A stretch of 64,000 nucleotides of DNA. Source: Pseudomonas iranensis. GTDB lineage: Bacteria; Pseudomonadota; Gammaproteobacteria; Pseudomonadales; Pseudomonadaceae. The notes under the pieces are model-generated. The model had not been told where the DNA came from and ran no database searches. It saw only the letters and a list, made by a program, of their open reading frames with translations. The position numbers and the translations under genes are program-made. How positions within the stretch are numbered: the first letter of the stretch is position 1; each line of letters begins with the position of its first letter. This document shows positions 8,484 through 17,163 of this stretch, one piece after another. The stretch covers positions 2,728,001 through 2,792,000 of the forward strand of contig NZ_CP077092.1 of the NCBI RefSeq assembly GCF_014268585.2, written 5' to 3'.

Positions 8484-8817
8484 CCGGCCAACGATAGAAC
8501 CACGGCCCGAGGCGCACAAGCCGGCGGATTCTGGCGTAGTCGTAGGCAATGGCGCAAGGCGTTGTAGCTTGCTGGAATAGTCTGGATGTCGGCTTTAAAC
8601 GGGGTGTTTAGGGAATTGGTTTTGGCTGAGGTTTTGTGTTGATCGGGCTGGGGTCTTCGCGAGCAGGCTCGCTCCCACAGGTGTCGAGTTGGCGATGTTT
8701 ATAGCGTCGTGCCGACAAGCCCCATCACAGATTTTGAACTTTGCTTTCGGCGCCATTTCCATTGTTTGAGGTGACAATCCTCCAGCTCCTCCAGCTCCTC
8801 CACACCTGAACCAAGGA
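8484..8817. other. Intergenic region with REP element
   Basis: No gene seen. It should contain the promoter of the DUF6124 leader on the minus strand and of the permease on the plus strand. The only clear feature is the REP element at 8656-8680. A short tandem CTCCAGCTC repeat lies at about 8780-8800, just upstream of the permease start. Confidence 0.5.
8656..8680 (+). repeat. REP element
   Basis: Sequence TTCGCGAGCAGGCTCGCTCC followed by CACAG. The GCGAGC...GCTCGC dyad with the CCCACA tail is the common Pseudomonas fluorescens-group REP. Further copies in this window lie at 10181-10205, 57127-57151 and 57196-57219. Confidence 0.9.
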
Positions 8818-10140
8818 ATGACCGTGACGGCTCACACTCATAAACCTGCTCTGCGCCGGGCTATCACTTTCCCGATGCTGTTTCTGTTTATTCTCGGCGA
8901 TGTACTCGGCGCGGGGGTTTACGCCCTCGCCGGAACCATCGCCGGGGAGGTGGGCGGCGCGATTTGGGTGCCGCTGCTGATCGCGTTGTTCTTCGCCATG
9001 TTGACGGCGGGTTCCTACGCAGAGCTGGTGACCAAATATCCCCACGCCGGCGCGGCTTCGGTGTTCGCGGAAAAGGCCTTCAAGTCGCCGCTCATTTCCT
9101 TCCTGGTCGGTTTCTGCATGCTGGCGGCTGCGGTCACCAGCGCTGCGGGTTTGTCGCTGGCGTTTGCCGGTGATTACCTCAACGCCTTTGTCGACGTATC
9201 GCCGCAGATTGCAGCCCTGGTGTTTCTTCTGGCTATCGGCCTGCTCAACGCGCGCGGGATCAAGGAGTCGCTTGGGGCGAATCTGGTGATGACCGTGATT
9301 GAACTGTCCGGGTTGATTCTGGTGATCGTGGCTGCGGTCTGGTATTTCCGCACAGGCGATGCGGATCTGGGGCGGACGCTCACGTTCAAGCCGGGCGTCA
9401 GTCCCATGCTGGCGGTGTTGGGGGCGGCGTTGTTGGCGTTCTATTCCTTCGTCGGTTTCGAAACTTCGGCCAATCTGGCCGAGGAAATCAAGGACGTGCG
9501 CAAGGTTTATCCGCGCGCCTTGTTCGCCGCTTTGCTTACGGCTGGCGTGGTTTACATGGCGGTGGGCGTGGCGGCTTCTTCGGTGTTGCCTACCGAGAAG
9601 TTGGTGGCAACGTCGGCGCCTTTGCTCGAAGTTGTCCGCGCATCGACCCTCGCAATCCCGCCGGCGCTGTTCTCCTTTATTGCGCTGATCGCTGTGGCCA
9701 ACGGTGCGTTGTTAACCATGATCATGGCCAGCCGATTGACCTATGGCATGGCGAATCTGGGGCTGTTGCCTGGTGTTTTGGGTGCGGTGCTGCCTCAGCG
9801 CAAAACTCCGTGGGCTGCCATTGTCGCAACGACCTTGGTCGCCATTGCCCTGACACTTACAGGGACGCTGGCAACGCTGGCAGAGACGGTGGTTTTGCTG
9901 TTGCTGTTCGTTTTTCTAAGTACCAATGTGGCGGTGCTGGTTCTTCGTCGTGACAGGGTGGAGGAGGATCACTTTCGCGTACCGACCTTTGTCCCGGTGC
10001 TTGCGATCGTGTCGTGTCTGGTTCTGCTCAGTCAGCAGGGGGTGGAGACGTGGTTGCGGGCGGGGGCGCTGATCATTGTCGGGATGTTGCTGCATGGCTG
10101 TTCTCGTATCAATTTTTCTGCGATCAGTAAGGCGGGGTAG
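8818..10140 (+). CDS. APC-family amino acid permease
   Basis: 440 residues with about 12 hydrophobic membrane segments. The N-terminal motif LFILGDVLGAGVYALAGTIAGE corresponds to the glycine-rich first helix of APC-superfamily amino acid/polyamine transporters. FYSFVGFETSANLAEEIKD in the middle is the conserved helix-6 region. It probably imports an amino acid by cation symport across the inner membrane; the substrate is not evident. The ATG has AAGGA upstream. It stands alone between REP elements. Confidence 0.85.
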   Translation: MTVTAHTHKPALRRAITFPMLFLFILGDVLGAGVYALAGTIAGEVGGAIWVPLLIALFFAMLTAGSYAELVTKYPHAGAASVFAEKAFKSPLISFLVGFCMLAAAVTSAAGLSLAFAGDYLNAFVDVSPQIAALVFLLAIGLLNARGIKESLGANLVMTVIELSGLILVIVAAVWYFRTGDADLGRTLTFKPGVSPMLAVLGAALLAFYSFVGFETSANLAEEIKDVRKVYPRALFAALLTAGVVYMAVGVAASSVLPTEKLVATSAPLLEVVRASTLAIPPALFSFIALIAVANGALLTMIMASRLTYGMANLGLLPGVLGAVLPQRKTPWAAIVATTLVAIALTLTGTLATLAETVVLLLLFVFLSTNVAVLVLRRDRVEEDHFRVPTFVPVLAIVSCLVLLSQQGVETWLRAGALIIVGMLLHGCSRINFSAISKAG

Positions 10141-10180
10141 TGCAGCAGCTTGGGGAATTGGTGTTGTTTGGGCGGGCGTA

Positions 10181-10205
10181 TTCGCGAGCAGGCTCGCTCC
10201 CACAG
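10181..10205 (+). repeat. REP element
   Basis: TTCGCGAGCAGGCTCGCTCC followed by CACAG, the same sequence as the copy at 8656-8680. It lies in the 134-bp gap downstream of the permease gene. Confidence 0.9.
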
Positions 10206-10274
10206 TGGATGGGTGGTGTTTTTCAGAATGAGTCACACGTTGTCAGTCGGTGGGCGGGTGAGTAAGCTGCCGAC

Positions 10275-10901
10275 ATGAATCAGTCCTCAGTTTCCCCATC
10301 CTTCCCCGGCCCGCGTGGTCCCGTCGATCACGACATTCGTGATCAGATTGTCGCGGCGGCCAACGAGCATTTCAGCCAGTACGGCTACGCCAAGACCACG
10401 GTGTCCGATCTGGCCAAGGCCATCGGTTTCTCCAAGGCGTACATCTACAAATTCTTCGATTCCAAGCAGGCGATTGGCGAAGCCATCTGCGCGAACTGTC
10501 TGGGGCAGATCGTTACAGCGGTCGAGCAAGCGATCAACGAAGAAGACCTGACGCCCACCGAGCGTTTCCGCCGGTTGGTGAAAACCGTGATCGCCACGGG
10601 TGTGAATCTGTTCTTCAACGATCGCAAACTCTATGACATTGCCGCGTTTGCAGCGGGTGAGAACTGGCCAAGTGCGCAGCGTTACGATGCGCAGATCAAG
10701 CGCTTTATCACCGACATTGTCCGTGAAGGGCGCGAGGCCGGTGAGTTCGAGCGCAGGACGCCGCTGGACGAGACGGTCGAATCGATCCACTTGGCGCTGC
10801 GGCCCTTCGTCAATCCACTGATGCTGCAACACAACCTCGATTTCATCGAAGTGGCGCCCACGCTGACTTCGAACCTCATCTTGCGCAGCTTGATGCCTTG
10901 A
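10275..10901 (+). CDS. TetR-family transcriptional regulator
   Basis: 208 residues. The N-terminal helix-turn-helix (about 20-70) reads IVAAANEHFSQYGYAKTTVS...GFSKAYIYKFFDSK, typical of TetR. The C-terminal ligand domain is all-helical and not diagnostic. It lies upstream of fadL-like and RND efflux genes on the same strand. A shared dyad (10985-11008 and 12374-12397) before both units makes it the likely repressor of the efflux locus. A hairpin TGATCCGA/TCGGATCA at 10910-10929 follows the gene but lacks a T tract. Confidence 0.85.
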   Translation: MNQSSVSPSFPGPRGPVDHDIRDQIVAAANEHFSQYGYAKTTVSDLAKAIGFSKAYIYKFFDSKQAIGEAICANCLGQIVTAVEQAINEEDLTPTERFRRLVKTVIATGVNLFFNDRKLYDIAAFAAGENWPSAQRYDAQIKRFITDIVREGREAGEFERRTPLDETVESIHLALRPFVNPLMLQHNLDFIEVAPTLTSNLILRSLMP

Positions 10902-10984
10902 CCCTCTTCTGATCCGAATACTCGGATCAGTCTCACTCTTATATCGCCTCGCCTGTACAGGGCAGACGATGAATTGCCCAAGTC

Positions 10985-11008
10985 GTGACTATTGACTGAT
11001 ATGGTCAC
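10985..11008. promoter_or_regulatory. Candidate TetR operator upstream of the FadL-like gene
   Basis: GTGACT-A-TTGAC-TGATAT-GGTCAC. The half-sites TTGAC and GGTCA form an inverted repeat, and the same 24-base pattern recurs before the RND operon at 12374-12397. It ends 63 bases upstream of the porin start, a suitable promoter position. Confidence 0.6.
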
Positions 11009-11071
11009 TCGGATAACATGGCCGCCGCAGTTCAGGTATTCCAATTCCGAGTCACCCATAGGGTCCACACA

Positions 11072-12343
11072 ATGAAAAAAACAATGCTCAAGCACCCGGT
11101 GGGGCTGGCTGTCGTTCTTGCGTCCTCAAATGTTCTGGCCGGCGGTTTCGCGCTCAATGAGCAAAGCGTCAGCGGCATGGGATCGGGTTTTGCCGGTCGC
11201 TCTTCTTCGGCGGAAGACGCCAGCACCGTTTTCGGCAACCCGGCAGGCATGGCGCGGCTCAAGCGCGAGCAGGCCAGCGTCGGGAAGGCGACGCTGTTTG
11301 CGAAGTCCGATATCAGCCAGACCCGCAGCACGTTCGGCGGCAAGGAAGACGGCGACATGGTGCCGACCACCACGGTACCGATGGGCTATTACGTCAAACC
11401 GATCGACGAGCATTGGGCGTTCGGCGTGGGGTTCTACGTACCGTTTGGTCTGATCACCGACTACGGCAGCGGTTTCGCCGGCCGTTACTACGCCAACAAA
11501 AGCGAAGTCACCACGCTGACGTTCCAGCCGACCATCAGCTATGCCTTCAACGACAAGGTGTCGATCGGCTTCGGCCCGACCATCAACCGCATCAGCGGCG
11601 AGCTGTCGGGGATGGTCGCCAACCCGCTGAGTCCCGGGCGCAATGACGGCAAAGTCAAAAGCACCGGCGACGATACCGCGCTGGGCTTCAACGCCGGGGT
11701 CATGGTCCAGGCGACCGAGCAGACCCGCCTGGGCCTGACCTATCACTCAAAAGTCAGTTACCACCTCGACGCGAAATCCAAACTCAGCGATGGCATCTTC
11801 AACGTGCTTGGGGTCAGCGGTCGCAGCTATGGCGCCTCGCTGGACGTCGACAGCCCGGAGTCGGTGGACTTCTCGGTCACCCATCAACTGAACAACGACT
11901 GGACGCTGTATGCCGGCAGCACCTGGACGCGCTGGAGTCGCTTCAAAGAGCTGACCATCGAAAACAGTGGATTGCCGCCATTGCTAGCCGGCCAGTTGGG
12001 CACGATCAGCGAGGAGCAGAACTGGCACGACACCTGGGCTCACGCCATCGGCGCGGCGTACCGGTTGAACAACCAATGGGTGCTGCGTACCGGGTTCTCG
12101 GTTGATCAGTCTCCGGCGAACAACACCAATCGCGGGCCGCGTATTCCCACGGGTGATCGCAAAGTGTTCAGCCTTGGTGCCGGTTGGACTCCAGCGGAGA
12201 ATGTCACCATCGACGTCGCCTATTCGTATCTCAGGGAAGAGAGCGTCGAGATCAACGACACCTCGGCGGGCAAGGGTTCGTACAGCGCGAAATACAAGAA
12301 CAGCGCCAGCGGGCTCGGTACTTCTGTCAGCTATCGGTTCTGA
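11072..12343 (+). CDS. FadL/OmpP1-family outer membrane transporter
   Basis: 423 residues starting MKKTMLKHPVGLAV, with a signal peptide cleaved near VLA-GGF. The mature N-terminus (GFALNEQSVSGMGSGFAGRS...DASTVFGNPAGM) is the FadL hatch signature and the remainder is a long beta barrel ending in YRF. FadL proteins take up long-chain fatty acids or other hydrophobic compounds across the outer membrane. It lies between the TetR regulator and an RND pump and shares an operator-like site with the pump. Coordinated handling of a hydrophobic compound is therefore an inference. An earlier in-frame start at 11018 is less likely. Confidence 0.88.
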   Translation: MKKTMLKHPVGLAVVLASSNVLAGGFALNEQSVSGMGSGFAGRSSSAEDASTVFGNPAGMARLKREQASVGKATLFAKSDISQTRSTFGGKEDGDMVPTTTVPMGYYVKPIDEHWAFGVGFYVPFGLITDYGSGFAGRYYANKSEVTTLTFQPTISYAFNDKVSIGFGPTINRISGELSGMVANPLSPGRNDGKVKSTGDDTALGFNAGVMVQATEQTRLGLTYHSKVSYHLDAKSKLSDGIFNVLGVSGRSYGASLDVDSPESVDFSVTHQLNNDWTLYAGSTWTRWSRFKELTIENSGLPPLLAGQLGTISEEQNWHDTWAHAIGAAYRLNNQWVLRTGFSVDQSPANNTNRGPRIPTGDRKVFSLGAGWTPAENVTIDVAYSYLREESVEINDTSAGKGSYSAKYKNSASGLGTSVSYRF

Positions 12344-12373
12344 TTCAGCGCTGAAAATCGGGCCGGCGACTCT

Positions 12374-12397
12374 GTGACTGTTGACGATATTGGTCAC
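12374..12397. promoter_or_regulatory. Candidate TetR operator upstream of the RND efflux operon
   Basis: GTGACT-G-TTGAC-GATATT-GGTCAC, matching the site at 10985-11008 at all 17 fixed positions outside the variable base and the 6-base spacer. It ends 46 bases before the start of the membrane fusion protein gene. Confidence 0.6.
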
Positions 12398-12443
12398 AAG
12401 ATTGAGAATATGATGATCATCCTATTTTCAGTAAAGGAATTCC

Positions 12444-13553
12444 ATGCGCCGGCTCCGACCTTTCCCCCTCGCGGTATGTTTGTTGCCCTTGGCCCTGACG
12501 GCGTGCGGAGATTCCTCCAGCGCAAAAGATCCACGCACCCTGGCGCCGACTGTCAGATCGGCAACGGTGCAACCGGCAGAAAATGGATTTCGATCATTTA
12601 CCGGCGTCGTCGCTGCGCGCACCCAGGGCGATCTGGGCTTTCGCGTTTCGGGCAAGGTGCTCGAGCGTCTGGTTGATACCGGGCAGACGGTCAAGCGCGG
12701 CCAGCCACTGATGCGCCTCGACCCGATCGACCTCGGCCTGCAGGCGCGAGCCCAGCAAGAAGCGGTGAGCGCCGCTCGCGCCCGAGCCATACAGACTGCC
12801 GGTGACGAAGCACGCAATCGCAAACTCGTCGCCGCCGGCGCTATTTCGGCATCGGCCTACGATCAGTTCAAAGCTGCGGCCGACACCGCCAGGGCGCAAC
12901 TCAATGCCGCTGTGGCGCAAGCGGACGTAGCGCGCAACGCCTCGGGCTACGCGGTTTTGCTGGCGGACGCTGATGGCGTGGTGGTGGAAACCCTCGCCGA
13001 ACCCGGGCAAGTCGTCAGCCCGGGACAACCGGTGGTGCGACTGGCGCGGGCCGGTCAGCGGGAGGCCATCGTCCATCTGCCCGAGACCTTGCGCCCCGCG
13101 CCGGGCTCAACCGCTCAGGCAAAACTGTATGGCGATACGTCGGCTGGCGTCAGCGCAAAACTGCGTCTGCTTTCCGACTCGGCCGACAGCACAACTCGTA
13201 CTTTTGAGGCGCGCTATGTGCTCGAAGGCAGGTTGGCCAATGCGCCAATCGGCTCGACGGTCACCCTTGATATCGGCCAGGGTTCTGTACCGCAACAGGC
13301 ATTGAAAGTGCCCATCGCAGCCATCTACAACGCAGGCAAGGGCCCCGGTGTGTGGGTCATCGCCGGCACACCGGCAAAAGTGACCTGGCGCCCGGTCGAG
13401 GTCCTGGGCTTGAGCGACGACTCGGCCCGTGTCGCTGGCCAGCTCAACGTCGGTGAACCGATTGTCGCGCTGGGCGCGCATCTGCTGCGCGATGGCGAAG
13501 AAGTGCGCTTGCTTGCCCGCGACGATGGCCAGATTGCCGGGAGTCGTCCATGA
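12444..13553 (+). CDS. RND efflux membrane fusion lipoprotein
   Basis: 369 residues with a lipoprotein signal (LLPLALTAC, lipobox cysteine at about 21). The order is that of HlyD/AcrA-type adaptors: a lipoyl half-motif (GDLGFRVSGKVLERLVDTGQ), an alpha-helical hairpin (about 95-170), a second lipoyl half (DGVVVETLAEPGQVVSPGQPV) and a beta-barrel region. It links the inner-membrane pump encoded just downstream to an outer-membrane channel not encoded here. It overlaps the pump gene by 4 bases (ATGA), so the two are translationally coupled. AAGGA precedes the ATG. Confidence 0.9.
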   Translation: MRRLRPFPLAVCLLPLALTACGDSSSAKDPRTLAPTVRSATVQPAENGFRSFTGVVAARTQGDLGFRVSGKVLERLVDTGQTVKRGQPLMRLDPIDLGLQARAQQEAVSAARARAIQTAGDEARNRKLVAAGAISASAYDQFKAAADTARAQLNAAVAQADVARNASGYAVLLADADGVVVETLAEPGQVVSPGQPVVRLARAGQREAIVHLPETLRPAPGSTAQAKLYGDTSAGVSAKLRLLSDSADSTTRTFEARYVLEGRLANAPIGSTVTLDIGQGSVPQQALKVPIAAIYNAGKGPGVWVIAGTPAKVTWRPVEVLGLSDDSARVAGQLNVGEPIVALGAHLLRDGEEVRLLARDDGQIAGSRP

Positions 13554-16500
13554 GCGAGGGCCGGTTCAACCTTTCTGCTATCGCCGTGCGCCAACGTGCG
13601 ATCACGGTGTTTCTGATTTTTCTCATCGCCGTCGCCGGCGTCCTGTCGTTCTTCAAATTGGGCCGGGCGGAAGATCCGCCGTTCACGGTCAAGCAGCTAA
13701 CAGTGATTACCGCGTGGCCAGGGGCGACCGCGCAAGAAATGCAGGATCAGGTCGCCGAACCCCTAGAAAAACGCTTGCAGGAACTGAAGTGGTACGACCG
13801 CTCGGAAACCTACACGCGTCCGGGACTGGCATTCACCATGGTTTCGTTGCTCGACAGCACACCGCCGTCGCAAGTGCAGGAAGAGTTTTATCAGGCACGG
13901 AAAAAGCTCGACGACGAAGCAATCAAGCTGCCGGCGGGTGTCATCGGGCCGATGGTCAACGACGAGTTCTCCGACGTGACCTTCGCGCTGTTCGCCTTGA
14001 AAGCCAGGGGCGAGCCGCAGCGCTTGCTGGTACGCGATGCGGAGACGTTACGCCAGCGCCTGTTGCACGTGCCGGGGGTGAAAAAGGTCAACATCATCGG
14101 CGAGCAGGCCGAGCGGATATTCGTTTCGTTTTCCCATGATCGCTTGGCGACGCTGGGCTTGTCGCCGCAGGACCTCTTCGCCGCGCTGAACAATCAAAAC
14201 GTATTGACGCCTGCCGGGTCGGTCGAAACCAAAGGGCCGGAGGTTTTTCTGCGCGTCGATGGCGCGTTCGACACGTTGCAGAAAATCCGTGACACGCCTG
14301 TTGTCGCTCAGGGCCGAACACTCAAGCTGTCTGACGTGGCCACGGTCGAGCGCGGCTACGAAGACCCGGCAACCTTCCTGGTGCGCAACAACGGCGAAGA
14401 AGCGTTATTGCTCGGCGTGATCATGCGCGAGGGCTGGAACGGTCTCGATCTGGGCAAGGCGCTGGATGCCGAGACGGCCAGGATCAACGGGGAAATGCCG
14501 TTGGGCATGACGCTGTCGAAAGTCACCGATCAGGCGGTGAATATCGACTCGGCGGTCGGCGAGTTCATGGTCAAGTTCTTTGTCGCGCTGCTGGTGGTCA
14601 TGCTGGTTTGTTTTCTCAGCATGGGCTGGCGTGTCGGCGTGGTTGTGGCAGCGGCGGTGCCGTTGACCTTGGCGATCGTGTTTGTGGTAATGGCGGCGAC
14701 CGGCAAGAACTTTGACCGGATCACCCTCGGCTCGCTGATTCTTGCGCTCGGGCTGCTGGTCGATGACGCGATCATCGCCATCGAAATGATGGTGGTGAAG
14801 ATGGAGGAGGGCTACGACCGCATCAAGGCCTCCGCTTATGCCTGGAGCCACACGGCAGCGCCAATGCTGGCCGGTACGCTGGTCACGGCGATTGGCTTTC
14901 TGCCCAACGGATTCGCGCAATCAACGGCGGGCGAATACACCAGCAACATGTTCTGGATTGTCGGCATCGCGCTCATTGCTTCGTGGGTCGTCGCCGTAGC
15001 TTTCACGCCGTATCTGGGCGTGAAGTTGTTGCCGGACATCAAGAAAGTCGAAGGCGGGCACGCGGCAATCTACGACACGCCGCGCTATAACCGTTTCCGG
15101 CGCGTTCTGGCGTGGGTGATCACGCGCAAATGGCTGGTGGCCGGTGCGGTGGTCGCGCTGTTTGCCGTTGCGATTCCGGGCATGGGGCTGGTGAAGAAGC
15201 AGTTCTTTCCGACCTCTGACCGCCCCGAAGTGATGATTGAAGTGCAGATGCCCTACGGCACGTCCATCGAGCAGACCAGCGCTGCGGCGGCCAAAGTCGA
15301 AGCCTGGCTGCACAAGCAGGAAGAGGCCAAAATCGTCACCGCCTATATCGGTCAGGGTGCACCACGGTTTTTCCTGGCAATGGCGCCGGAATTGCCGGAC
15401 CCATCGTTCGCCAAAATCGTCGTGCTGACCGACAGCCAGGACGCCCGTGAAACCCTCAAGTTGCGTTTGCGCGAAGCGGTCGCCGAAGGGCTTGCTCCAG
15501 AGGCGCGGGTTCGGGCGACGCAGATCGTATTCGGCCCGTATTCGCCATTTCCGGTGGCCTACCGGGTAATGGGGCCTGATCCGGCAAAATTGCGCGACAT
15601 CGCCGAGCAGGTCAGGGCGGTGATGCAGAACAGCCCGATGATGAGAACCGTCAACACTGACTGGGGGCCGCTGACGCCGACGTTGCATTTCAATCTGAAT
15701 CAGGATCGCTTGCAGGCAGTGGGGCTTACGTCCAGCGCGGTGGCCCAGCAGTTACAATTTCTGCTCAGCGGCGTGCCGATCACGGCGGTGCGCGAAGACA
15801 TCCGTTCCGTGCAGGTCGTTGGCCGTGCGGCGGGCAATATCCGCCTTGATCCGGCGCAGATCGAAGGCTTCACCCTGGTCGGTGCGGCGGGGCAGCGCAT
15901 CCCGCTGTCGCAGATTGGCCAGGTCGAAGTGCGCATGGAAGACCCGATCCTGCGCCGCCGCGATCGCACGCCGACCATCACCGTGCGTGGCGACATCGCC
16001 GAAGGTTTGCAGCCACCTGACGTTTCCGGCGCGATCATCCAGCAGTTGCAGCCGATCATCGAAAACCTGCCTTCCGGCTACCGGATTGAGCAGGCGGGCG
16101 CCATCGAAGAATCCGGCAAGGCCGGCAAAGCGATTCTGCCGTTGCTGCCGATCATGATCGCCATGACGCTGCTCATCATCATCGTCCAGGTACGCTCGAT
16201 TTCGGCGATGATCATGGTCTTCCTCACCTCGCCGTTGGGCTTGATCGGCGTGGTGCCGACGCTGCTGATCTTCAACCAGCCGTTCGGCATCAATGCGCTG
16301 GTCGGGTTGATTGCGCTGTCGGGGATTCTGATGCGCAACACGCTGATTCTGATCGGGCAAATTCATCACAACGAGCAGGAAGGGCTGGCGCCGTTCCATG
16401 CCGTGGTCGAAGCGACAGTGCAACGGGCGCGGCCAGTGTTGTTGACCGCGCTCGCAGCGATTCTGGCGTTCATTCCGCTGACCCACTCGGTGTTCTGGGG

Positions 16501-16639
16501 CACGCTGGCCTACACGCTGATCGGCGGCACGTTTGTTGGCACCATCATCACGCTGGTGTTTCTGCCGGCGATGTATGCGATCTGGTTCAGGATTCGGCAT
16601 GAGAACAGTGGGCAGGTTCAACCCTCGCGTTCGGTATAA
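13550..16639 (+). CDS. RND efflux transporter permease
   Basis: 1029 residues, normal for HAE/HME-type RND pumps. It has an N-terminal membrane helix (AITVFLIFLIAVAGVLSF), two large periplasmic loops, and the charged helix-4 motif GLLVDDAIIAIEMMVVKMEEG with the proton-relay aspartates. The C-terminal bundle includes GLIALSGILMRNTLILIGQI. It should export toxic organic compounds by proton antiport with the adaptor encoded upstream. The substrate is unknown, and the nearby FadL porin hints at hydrophobic molecules. A terminator follows at once. Confidence 0.93.
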   Translation: MSEGRFNLSAIAVRQRAITVFLIFLIAVAGVLSFFKLGRAEDPPFTVKQLTVITAWPGATAQEMQDQVAEPLEKRLQELKWYDRSETYTRPGLAFTMVSLLDSTPPSQVQEEFYQARKKLDDEAIKLPAGVIGPMVNDEFSDVTFALFALKARGEPQRLLVRDAETLRQRLLHVPGVKKVNIIGEQAERIFVSFSHDRLATLGLSPQDLFAALNNQNVLTPAGSVETKGPEVFLRVDGAFDTLQKIRDTPVVAQGRTLKLSDVATVERGYEDPATFLVRNNGEEALLLGVIMREGWNGLDLGKALDAETARINGEMPLGMTLSKVTDQAVNIDSAVGEFMVKFFVALLVVMLVCFLSMGWRVGVVVAAAVPLTLAIVFVVMAATGKNFDRITLGSLILALGLLVDDAIIAIEMMVVKMEEGYDRIKASAYAWSHTAAPMLAGTLVTAIGFLPNGFAQSTAGEYTSNMFWIVGIALIASWVVAVAFTPYLGVKLLPDIKKVEGGHAAIYDTPRYNRFRRVLAWVITRKWLVAGAVVALFAVAIPGMGLVKKQFFPTSDRPEVMIEVQMPYGTSIEQTSAAAAKVEAWLHKQEEAKIVTAYIGQGAPRFFLAMAPELPDPSFAKIVVLTDSQDARETLKLRLREAVAEGLAPEARVRATQIVFGPYSPFPVAYRVMGPDPAKLRDIAEQVRAVMQNSPMMRTVNTDWGPLTPTLHFNLNQDRLQAVGLTSSAVAQQLQFLLSGVPITAVREDIRSVQVVGRAAGNIRLDPAQIEGFTLVGAAGQRIPLSQIGQVEVRMEDPILRRRDRTPTITVRGDIAEGLQPPDVSGAIIQQLQPIIENLPSGYRIEQAGAIEESGKAGKAILPLLPIMIAMTLLIIIVQVRSISAMIMVFLTSPLGLIGVVPTLLIFNQPFGINALVGLIALSGILMRNTLILIGQIHHNEQEGLAPFHAVVEATVQRARPVLLTALAAILAFIPLTHSVFWGTLAYTLIGGTFVGTIITLVFLPAMYAIWFRIRHENSGQVQPSRSV

Positions 16640-16654
16640 GGTCAGGTTTGAAAG

Positions 16655-16678
16655 AGGCCCGTCAATGACGGGCCTTTT
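16655..16678 (+). terminator. Intrinsic terminator of the RND operon
   Basis: Stem AGGCCCGTC / GACGGGCCT with loop AAT (16655-16675), then TTTT. It lies 16 bases after the pump stop codon. Confidence 0.9.
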
Positions 16679-17163
16679 GCTATCCGCGACTAACTCTCTC
16701 TCTCTTGGCTATTGGAGATTTTCAAGTGTGCGGAGTTGACCCCCGTAATTAACCAGGTCCGCCGCTTATACAGGATGTGATTAATAAGCATCACAGTTGT
16801 TTGCGAATTTTGCGGATCAGATTTACCCGTCATTGAAAGAATGCGTTTTGCTGTGGCTAACGTGCTGAAATATAAGTACGAAAATTCATTTATATCTGTT
16901 TGAAATAATGCGCCTGATGTTTTGCGCGACTTTCTCTTAAGAAAAACAGTTTTCATTGGCAAACAAGCTGTTAGGCGGCCATTTATTTTTTAAATTGACG
17001 CGGCGTAGATGGCGGGGCTAGTTTTTCCTCCAACTTGCTGCGCTGCTTTCTACGTTATTGCGTTACGCACGATCGAATCTTGTTCGAATGCCATGGCGAA
17101 TTTAATTTGCCTGGGTATTGGACTTTGTTCGCTCTAAACTTTTTAAAGGGAGAGTCAGTCGTC
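16679..17163. promoter_or_regulatory. AT-rich upstream region of the biosynthetic operon
   Basis: About 485 bases, visibly richer in A and T than the surroundings, before the first gene of the aminotransferase/GH65 operon. It contains two direct copies of TCGAAT (17073-17078 and 17084-17089), also readable as the dyad TCGAA-N5-TTCGA. No convincing gene is present; a 90-codon minus-strand frame (16690-16962) lacks a ribosome-binding site and known homology. The base composition suggests a silenced, MvaT/H-NS-type controlled promoter, which is inference. Confidence 0.45.

Noticed and set aside
16690..16962. 90-codon minus-strand frame in the AT-rich region before the biosynthetic operon
   Set aside because: No Shine-Dalgarno, no recognised similarity, and it runs into the sequence next to the RND terminator; a chance frame is more likely.
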